Of a stretch of DNA of 56,138 bases, positions 50,261-56,138 are shown piece by piece. The position numbers and the translations under genes are program-made. The stretch comes from Alphaproteobacteria bacterium (GTDB lineage Bacteria > Pseudomonadota > Alphaproteobacteria > SMXQ01), in the NCBI GenBank assembly GCA_009380075.1, contig WHSO01000016.1, positions 1-56,138 on the forward strand, in the 5' to 3' direction. Every line of letters begins with the position of its first letter. Within the stretch, counting starts at the first letter, position 1. A model generated the notes under the pieces. It had not been told where the DNA came from. It saw only the letters and a list, made by a program, of their open reading frames with translations, and did not search any database.

Positions 50261-53033
50261 CGGCGCCGTTGCCTCCGCCGTTCAGCGCGAATCCGTCGTC
50301 CTCGTCGGCGCCGTTCTCGTCCTCGCCGACATCGACCAGGTGGGCAACGGAGACGATGTGTTCGTCGTCGGCGACGCGGAACAGGGTGACGCCGCGGGTC
50401 GACCGTCCGGCGATGCGGATATCCTTCACCGGCGTGCGGATCAGCTTGCCGCCGTCGGTGACCAGCACGATCTGGTCGTCGGCGGACACCGGGAAGGCGC
50501 CGACCACGCGGGCCTCGCCGTTGCCGAGCTTCATCAGTTCGATGCCTTTGCCGCCCCGCCGGGTGATGCGGTACTCGAACGCCGAGGAGCGCTTGCCGAA
50601 GCCGTTGTCGGCGATGGTCAGGACGAACTGCTCCTGCGCTGCCAGCTCGTCGTAGCGGGTATCGCTGAGGGTGAGCTCGGCGCCATTCTCCTCACCCGAG
50701 TCCTCGGGCGCCACGGCCTCCTCCTCTGCCTCGGTGCCGCGGCGGGCGGCACTGGCGGCACGGACATAGGCCGTGCGCTCGGCGCTTTCGATATCGACAT
50801 GATTGAGAAGCGACATCGAGATGACCTCGTCCCCCGGCGCCAGCGTGATGCCGCGGTTACCGGTCGAGTTGCGCCCGGAGAAGACGCGCACGTCGCTCGT
50901 CTGGAAGCGGATGCACTTGCCGAGCCGCGTCGCCAGCAGCACGTCGTTGCGCTCCGAGCACGTCCGCACGGAGATCAGGCGGTCGCCGTCCTCCAGCTTC
51001 ATGGCGATCTTGCCGTTGGCCATGATGTTGGTGAAGTCCGACAGCTTGTTGCGGCGCACGTTGCCCGACGCAGTGGCGAACATGACGAACAGCGCGCCCC
51101 ACTCGGCTTCGTCCTCGGGCAGTGGCATCAGCGTCGTGATGGTCTCGCCCGCTTCCAGCGGAAGCATGTTGACCAGCGCCTTGCCGCGGGCCTGGGGGGT
51201 GCCCAGCGGCAGGCGATAGACCTTTTCCTTGTAGACCATGCCGCGTGACGAGAAGAACAGCATCGGCGTGTGAGTGTTGGCGATGAACACCTGGGAGACG
51301 AAATCCTCCTCCCGGGTCGTCATCCCGGCACGGCCCTTGCCGCCGCGACGCTGGGCGCGGTAGGCCGACAGCGGCACCCGCTTGATATAGCCGTTGTGGC
51401 TGACGGTGACGACCATGGCCTCGCGCTGGATCAGGTCCTCGATGCCGACCTCGGCGTCGTATGCGACCAGTTCGGTGCGGCGCGGGGTGTTGAAGTCGTC
51501 CTTGATGCGGACCAGCTCGTCGCGAAGGATGCCGCGCAGCTTGTCCCGCGAGGTCAGGATCGTCAGGAATTCGGCGATCTGTTCGCAGACCTCCTTCAGC
51601 TCCTCGGCGATCTTGTTACGCTCGAGCCCGGTCAGGCGGTGCAGGCGCAATTCCAGGATCGCGCGGGCCTGGGCTTCGGACAGGGAGTAGTTGCCGTCCA
51701 CGACTTCGCGGCCCGGCTCGTCGATGAGCGCGATCAGCGGCGTCACGTCCCCGGCCGGCCAGGGCTTCGCCATCAGTTGTTCGCGCGCAACCTGGGGGTC
51801 GCGGGCGGCGCGGATCAGCGCGATCATGTCGTCGAGGTTGGCCACCGCGATGGCGAGCCCGACCAGGACATGGGCCCGTTCCCGCGCCTTGCCCAGTTCG
51901 AAGGCCGTACGCCGGGTGATGACTTCCTCGCGGAAGGCGATGAAGGGCTCCAGAATCTGCTTGAGATTCATCAGCTCCGGCCGGCCACCGTTGAGCGCCA
52001 GCATGTTGACGCCGAACGAGGTCTGCAGGGGCGTGTACCGGAACAACTGGTTGAGCACGACCTCGGGCATCGCCTCGCGCTTCAGTTCGATGACGACGCG
52101 CACGCCGTGGCGGTCCGATTCGTCGCGCAGTTCGGAGATGCCCTCGACCTTCTTGTCGCGCACCACTTCGGCGATCTGCTCCATCATGCGCGCCTTGTTC
52201 ACCTGGTAGGGGATCTCGGTGACGATGATCGCGGTGCGGTCGCGGGCCATCTCCTCGAATTCGGTCCGCCCGCGCATGACGATGGACCCGCGCCCTGTGC
52301 GGTAGGCCGACTGGATGCCGACGCTGCCGAATATGATTCCACCGGTGGGAAAGTCGGGCCCGGGGATGCACTCCATCAGTTGCTCGATGCTGGCCTCGGG
52401 ATTATCGATAAGCACGCAGCAGGCGTCGATGACCTCCCCCAGGTTATGGGTCGGGATGTTGGTCGCCATGCCGACGGCGATGCCGCCGGCGCCGTTGACC
52501 AGCAGGTTCGGGAACTGGGCCGGCAGGACCGTCGGCTCGCTGATGGTCGAATCGTAGTTGTCCTGGAAGTCGACGGTCTGCTTGTCGATGTCTTCCAGAA
52601 GCGCATGGGCCGCGCGCGACAGCCGCGCCTCGGTGTAGCGCATGGCCGCGGCGCGGTCGCCGTCCATCGATCCGAAATTGCCCTGGCCGTCGATCAGCAT
52701 GAGGCGCATGGAGAACGCCTGCGCCATGCGCACCATGGCGTCGTAGATCGCCGTATCGCCGTGGGGGTGGTATTTGCCCATGACGTCGCCGACCACGCGG
52801 GCCGACTTGCGGAACGGCCGGTTCCAGTCGTAGCCGTTCTCCTTCATGGCATAGAGGATGCGCCGGTGTACCGGCTTGAGGCCGTCGCGGACGTCGGGCA
52901 GCGCCCGGCTCACGATCACGCTCATGGCGTAATCGAGGTACGACGTCTTCATTTCGTCTTCGATGGTGATCGACGAAATGCCGGACGGCGGCGCGGGTGG
53001 CGGGGTGTCCTGGATCGGGGGAATTTCGCTCAA
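50253..53033 (-). CDS. gyrA: DNA gyrase subunit A
   Basis: The breakage-reunion subunit of gyrase. The 926-residue protein has the catalytic Tyr at residue 133 in MRYTEARLS. The quinolone-determining region reads [19 protein letters not shown], with Thr94 in the place of E. coli Ser83 and Asp98 for Asp87. The C-terminal beta-pinwheel has the GyrA box as [10 protein letters not shown] near residue 560. The C-terminal part includes an acidic insertion ([14 protein letters not shown]) and an acidic end ([12 protein letters not shown]). The start at 53033 (MSEIPPIQD) fits the family. Confidence 0.98.
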   Translation of the reverse strand: MSEIPPIQDTPPPAPPSGISSITIEDEMKTSYLDYAMSVIVSRALPDVRDGLKPVHRRILYAMKENGYDWNRPFRKSARVVGDVMGKYHPHGDTAIYDAMVRMAQAFSMRLMLIDGQGNFGSMDGDRAAAMRYTEARLSRAAHALLEDIDKQTVDFQDNYDSTISEPTVLPAQFPNLLVNGAGGIAVGMATNIPTHNLGEVIDACCVLIDNPEASIEQLMECIPGPDFPTGGIIFGSVGIQSAYRTGRGSIVMRGRTEFEEMARDRTAIIVTEIPYQVNKARMMEQIAEVVRDKKVEGISELRDESDRHGVRVVIELKREAMPEVVLNQLFRYTPLQTSFGVNMLALNGGRPELMNLKQILEPFIAFREEVITRRTAFELGKARERAHVLVGLAIAVANLDDMIALIRAARDPQVAREQLMAKPWPAGDVTPLIALIDEPGREVVDGNYSLSEAQARAILELRLHRLTGLERNKIAEELKEVCEQIAEFLTILTSRDKLRGILRDELVRIKDDFNTPRRTELVAYDAEVGIEDLIQREAMVVTVSHNGYIKRVPLSAYRAQRRGGKGRAGMTTREEDFVSQVFIANTHTPMLFFSSRGMVYKEKVYRLPLGTPQARGKALVNMLPLEAGETITTLMPLPEDEAEWGALFVMFATASGNVRRNKLSDFTNIMANGKIAMKLEDGDRLISVRTCSERNDVLLATRLGKCIRFQTSDVRVFSGRNSTGNRGITLAPGDEVISMSLLNHVDIESAERTAYVRAASAARRGTEAEEEAVAPEDSGEENGAELTLSDTRYDELAAQEQFVLTIADNGFGKRSSAFEYRITRRGGKGIELMKLGNGEARVVGAFPVSADDQIVLVTDGGKLIRTPVKDIRIAGRSTRGVTLFRVADDEHIVSVAHLVDVGEDENGADEDDGFALNGGGNGADA

Positions 53034-53249
53034 GAAACGGGCATCCGATAGCTGTCGGCGGGGCGCCGGGAGGCGCCCGGGTGATCGACGTTAACTTCGC
53101 AAAATATAGCCGATCGGGATGCCCGGAACAACAATATACAGTTGACTCGGGCGGTTTTTCGCCCCCATTAACGGCTTGATTTCCCATGCGGAATTGGACC
53201 CGAATCGAGCACTCCGATCGGCCCCGTCGATGCCTCGAAAACAGGTGAC

Positions 53250-53723
53250 ATGAACGTGGTGGACGAAGGCTACCAACTGCGAAAACCGGACACGGATTCG
53301 GCGTGGGATACGTTCCATCGCATCCGCCGTTCGGTGCTGTTCGAACGGCGGGGACGCGGCGATATCTATGATCCCACGCATCCCGACGACCGTGCCGCGG
53401 ATCATTACCCCCTGCTCCTCTGGCACGACGACGTGCCCGTTGGTGTCATCCGCCTGGACTATCTGGTTGACGATTCGGTCGTCACCCGTCTTGTTGCCGT
53501 CGACGGTCCGGTGCAGCGCCGGGGGCACGGGCGCGTCCTGCTTCTGCTCGCCGAAGCCTGGGCGCGCGAGCACGGTGCACGGCGCATGGTGGTCAACGCC
53601 GCGACCGATGCGGAAGGTTTCTACGCGAAGATGGGCTATCGACGCGGCGCCTGGCACGATCCCCATTTCGCCGAAGGCGGCGCCGTGCTGATGGACACGG
53701 TGCCGATGGTCAAGCCGCTGTAA
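53250..53723 (+). CDS. GNAT family N-acetyltransferase
   Basis: A 157-residue acetyl-CoA-dependent transferase. The core shows PVGVIRLDYL (strand 4), VTRLVAVDGPVQRRGHGRVL for the pyrophosphate-binding loop (QRRGHG), and MVVNAATDAEGFYAKMGYRR for the last strand-helix pair. The substrate is unknown. The N terminus (RKPDTDSAWDTFHRIRR) resembles the GNAT proteins that begin with a solvent-exposed helix. It lies between gyrA (divergent) and ssb (convergent, 18 bases between stops). Confidence 0.92.
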   Translation: MNVVDEGYQLRKPDTDSAWDTFHRIRRSVLFERRGRGDIYDPTHPDDRAADHYPLLLWHDDVPVGVIRLDYLVDDSVVTRLVAVDGPVQRRGHGRVLLLLAEAWAREHGARRMVVNAATDAEGFYAKMGYRRGAWHDPHFAEGGAVLMDTVPMVKPL

Positions 53724-53741
53724 AGAACGCTGCGGTGCGGC

Positions 53742-54212
53742 TCAGAATGGGATCTCGTCGTCGAGGTCCCCACGTCCGCCGCCGGCAGGCACGCTGCTCC
53801 GTGCCGGAGCGGCGGATTCACCGCCGCCGTAGTCGCCGGTCCCTGCCCCGCCGCCGTCACCGCGTCCGTCGAGCATGGTCAGTTCGCCGCGGAACTTGCC
53901 GAGGACGACCTCGGTCGTGTAGCGGTCCTGGCCGTCCTTGTCGGTCCATTTGCGGGTCTGGAGCTGGCCCTCGAGGTACACCTTGGAGCCCTTGCGCAGG
54001 TATTTCTCGGCAACGTCGGCGAGGCGCTCGTTGAAGATCACCACGCGGTGCCATTCGGTGCGTTCCTTGCGCTCGCCCGAGGCGCGGTCGCGCCACTGGT
54101 CGGACGTCGCCACCGAAAGCTGCACGATCTTGGCGCCGTCCTGGGTGGAGCGCACCTCGGGATCGCGGCCGAGGTTGCCGATGAGGATGACCTTGTTGAC
54201 GCTGCCCGCCAT
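53742..54212 (-). CDS. ssb: Single-stranded DNA-binding protein
   Basis: A 156-residue tetrameric SSB. The OB fold begins [20 protein letters not shown] and continues through [20 protein letters not shown] to [15 protein letters not shown] Gly-rich disordered linker (about 115-145) leads to the conserved acidic tip DLDDEIPF that recruits replication and repair proteins. It is divergent from uvrA, the standard alphaproteobacterial order. No convincing SOS box is seen between them. Confidence 0.98.
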   Translation of the reverse strand: MAGSVNKVILIGNLGRDPEVRSTQDGAKIVQLSVATSDQWRDRASGERKERTEWHRVVIFNERLADVAEKYLRKGSKVYLEGQLQTRKWTDKDGQDRYTTEVVLGKFRGELTMLDGRGDGGGAGTGDYGGGESAAPARSSVPAGGGRGDLDDEIPF

Positions 54213-54374
54213 TTTTCGCCCCTTGTTGGTGTGGATTTGTTGCCGTCGAGACTAGCCGAAGCGCATCCCCGGCACCACCCCCATCATGGCCGAAAACCCC
54301 CACGGGAAGCACGAATTGGTATAGACTACGCGGCTACCCCGTGATCCGGGACCAACCCTGCGCGTAATCGTTTC

Positions 54375-56138
54375 ATGGCCCGAAAAACCACCCGCTCCGC
54401 CGCGTCCGCCCCCGCCGTTTCCCGCCGGGCCGCCAAACCGAAACAAGGCCGCTCCGCCGCCGCGCCGCGCGTCCCCACTGCCGCGTCCGTTCGGCCGCCG
54501 GAAGGGCCGGTCATCGCCGTTCGCGGGGCGCGCGAGCACAACCTCAAGAGTGTCGATGTCGACATCCCCCGCGACCGGCTGGTGGTGATTACCGGGCTGT
54601 CCGGTTCGGGCAAGTCGTCGCTCGCCTTCGACACGATCTACGCCGAAGGCCAGCGCCGCTACGTCGAAAGCCTGTCGGCCTATGCGCGCCAGTTCCTCGA
54701 ACTGATGCAGAAGCCCGACTACGATACCATCGAGGGCCTGTCGCCGGCCATTTCGATCGAGCAGAAGACCACCTCGCGCAACCCGCGTTCGACCGTCGGC
54801 ACCGTGACCGAGGTCTACGACTACCTGCGCCTCCTGTTCGCCCGCGTCGGCACGCCCTATTCCCCCGCGACGGGACTCCCCATCGAGAGCCAGACCGTGA
54901 CCCAGATGGTCGACCGCGTCATGGCCATGCCGGGGGGGACGCGGCTCCTCCTGCTCGCGCCCATCGTGCGCGGGCGCAAGGGCGAGTACCGCAAGGAGCT
55001 GGCGGACCTGAGGAAGCGCGGGTTCCAGCGCGTCAAGGTCGACGGCAAGGTGTTCGAGATCGAGTCCGTCCCGGCGCTGGAGAAGAACATCAAGCACGAC
55101 ATCGAGGTCGTGGTCGACCGCATCGTGGTCTCGCCGAAGCTCGGCAACCGGCTGGCCGACAGCCTCGAGGTCGCACTCGGCCTCGCCGACGGGCTGGTCT
55201 TCGCCGACAACGCCGACACCGGCGAGCGCACGACCTTTTCCGCCCGCTTCGCCTGCCCCGTTTCCGGCTTCACCATCGACGAGATCGAACCGCGCCTGTT
55301 CTCCTTCAACAATCCGCACGGTGCCTGCCCGGCTTGCGACGGGCTCGGCGTGAAGCTCTACTTCGATCCCGAACTGGTGGCGCCCGACGGCCGGCTCAGC
55401 TTGCGTGAGGGGGCCATCGTGCCCTGGGCGCGCTCGACCTCGCAGTATTATGCCCAGACCATCGATTCGCTGGCCCGCCACTTCAAGTTCTCGACCACCC
55501 AGCCGTTCGACCAGCTGCCCCAACACGCGCGGCACGTCGTCCTGTACGGCTCGGGCGACGAGGTGGTGAAGCTCCGCTACGACGACGGATTCAAGAAATA
55601 CGACGTCACCAAGCCCTTCGAGGGCGTCATCCCCAACCTGGAACGGCGCTACCGGGAGGCGGATTCGGCCTGGCTGCGCGACGAGCTGTCGCGCTTCCAG
55701 TCGACCCAGCCATGCGAGGTCTGCGCCGGCTACCGCCTCAGGCCCGAGGCGCTGGCGGTCAAGATCGGTGGCCTGCACATCGCCCAGGTGGCGGAGATGT
55801 CGATCAAGCGTGCGGCCGGATGGTTCGCCGATATCGCCCGCGAGCTGACCCCCCAGAAGCGCGAGATCGCGGCGCGTATCCTCAAGGAAATCAACGAGCG
55901 CCTGGGCTTCCTCGTCGACGTCGGGCTCGAATACCTCACCCTCGCCCGCGGCTCGGCAACCCTGTCCGGCGGCGAGAGCCAGCGCATCCGGCTTGCTTCC
56001 CAGATCGGCTCGGGCCTCACCGGCGTGCTCTACGTGCTGGACGAGCCCTCCATCGGCCTGCACCAGCGCGACAACGCCCGCCTGCTGGAAACCCTGAAGC
56101 GCCTGCGCAACCTCGGCAATACGGTGCTGGTGGTGGAG
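54375..56138 (+). CDS. uvrA: Excinuclease ABC subunit A (3' end beyond window)
   Basis: Nucleotide-excision repair damage sensor. 588 codons are present. The first 50 residues are an Ala/Arg/Lys-rich extension. The first ABC half follows: Walker [21 protein letters not shown], the [14 protein letters not shown] block, the insertion with the zinc module CPVSGFTI...[22 protein letters not shown], the signature [20 protein letters not shown] and Walker [17 protein letters not shown]. In the first zinc pair the second Cys is Ser (CPVS), as known in alphaproteobacteria. The frame runs uninterrupted to the window edge. Confidence 0.98.
   Translation, partial: MARKTTRSAASAPAVSRRAAKPKQGRSAAAPRVPTAASVRPPEGPVIAVRGAREHNLKSVDVDIPRDRLVVITGLSGSGKSSLAFDTIYAEGQRRYVESLSAYARQFLELMQKPDYDTIEGLSPAISIEQKTTSRNPRSTVGTVTEVYDYLRLLFARVGTPYSPATGLPIESQTVTQMVDRVMAMPGGTRLLLLAPIVRGRKGEYRKELADLRKRGFQRVKVDGKVFEIESVPALEKNIKHDIEVVVDRIVVSPKLGNRLADSLEVALGLADGLVFADNADTGERTTFSARFACPVSGFTIDEIEPRLFSFNNPHGACPACDGLGVKLYFDPELVAPDGRLSLREGAIVPWARSTSQYYAQTIDSLARHFKFSTTQPFDQLPQHARHVVLYGSGDEVVKLRYDDGFKKYDVTKPFEGVIPNLERRYREADSAWLRDELSRFQSTQPCEVCAGYRLRPEALAVKIGGLHIAQVAEMSIKRAAGWFADIARELTPQKREIAARILKEINERLGFLVDVGLEYLTLARGSATLSGGESQRIRLASQIGSGLTGVLYVLDEPSIGLHQRDNARLLETLKRLRNLGNTVLVVE

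Noticed and set aside
54213-54374. SOS (LexA) box between ssb and uvrA
   Set aside because: The alphaproteobacterial box GTTC-N7-GTTC is not found; the best match (GTTG-N7-TTTG) lacks the key bases.
54252-56063. A 603-residue minus-strand protein opposite uvrA
   Set aside because: It is the antisense shadow of uvrA in high-GC DNA, with no domain. The + strand frame carries all UvrA motifs.
1-56138. CRISPR arrays, prophage genes or insertion sequences
   Set aside because: No regularly spaced repeats, phage structural genes, transposases or IS-type inverted ends were seen on reading both strands.

Overview
The window is GC-rich chromosomal DNA from an alphaproteobacterium, most plausibly a free-living Rhodospirillales-type organism. 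The evidence is gene order and family signatures. The order tmk-holB-metG-tatD-MBL hydrolase, the recG / sdhE-mfd divergence and the ssb / uvrA divergence are typical of the class. UvrA carries the alphaproteobacterial CPVSG variant of its first zinc site. One promoter matches the alphaproteobacterial general-stress (EcfG) consensus. No phage, integrase, transposase or CRISPR array is visible.

Layout. (1) 1-14.5 kb: a mostly minus-strand housekeeping run. In transcription order it holds a lipoprotein, mltB, rlpA, a D,D-carboxypeptidase, tmk, holB and metG, then tatD, an MBL hydrolase and mazG. It is split between metG and tatD by an insert of two Bug/TctC-like binding proteins, a DUF2784 membrane protein and a secreted methyltransferase-like protein. 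(2) 14.8-27.6 kb: an accessory surface region. It has an MHYT histidine kinase, a tandemly duplicated ATP-grasp gene with a second ATP-grasp partner, a PglK-like ABC flippase, tRNA-Ser, a third Bug-like protein and a decayed CBS-domain gene. It ends with a QueC-like PP-loop enzyme coupled to a sugar-transfer-type ATP-grasp enzyme, divergent from a Wzx-like flippase. (3) 27.6-31 kb: a phthalate-dioxygenase-reductase-type flavoprotein, a fourth Bug-like protein and a two-domain VOC protein, looking like part of a catabolic locus. (4) 31-35 kb: a secreted propeller-like protein, a Sel1 lipoprotein and a pentapeptide-repeat protein. (5) 35-45 kb: a DsbA-like protein, mfd-sdhE, recG, DUF502, a CBS-pair protein and a UPF0104-type membrane protein. 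(6) 45-48.3 kb: Tad/Flp pilus genes (extended Flp pilin, two TadE-like, one TadG-like). (7) 48.6-56.1 kb: tRNA-Lys, a VOC protein, gyrA-coaD, a GNAT enzyme, ssb, and uvrA running off the end.

The strongest candidates for something undescribed are in region 2. First, the operon [stress-type promoter]-ATP-grasp A-ATP-grasp B was tandemly duplicated, and the extra B was cut to a 27-codon stub whose five differences from intact B are all synonymous. Second, a QueC-like enzyme is translationally coupled to a sugar-transfer ATP-grasp enzyme behind three 18-bp direct repeats and next to a flippase. Two other signals stand out. All four Bug-like secreted proteins end in lysine clusters, and the Flp pilin carries a long Ala/Lys/Glu tail. 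Functions assigned here come from motifs read by eye; no database search was run.
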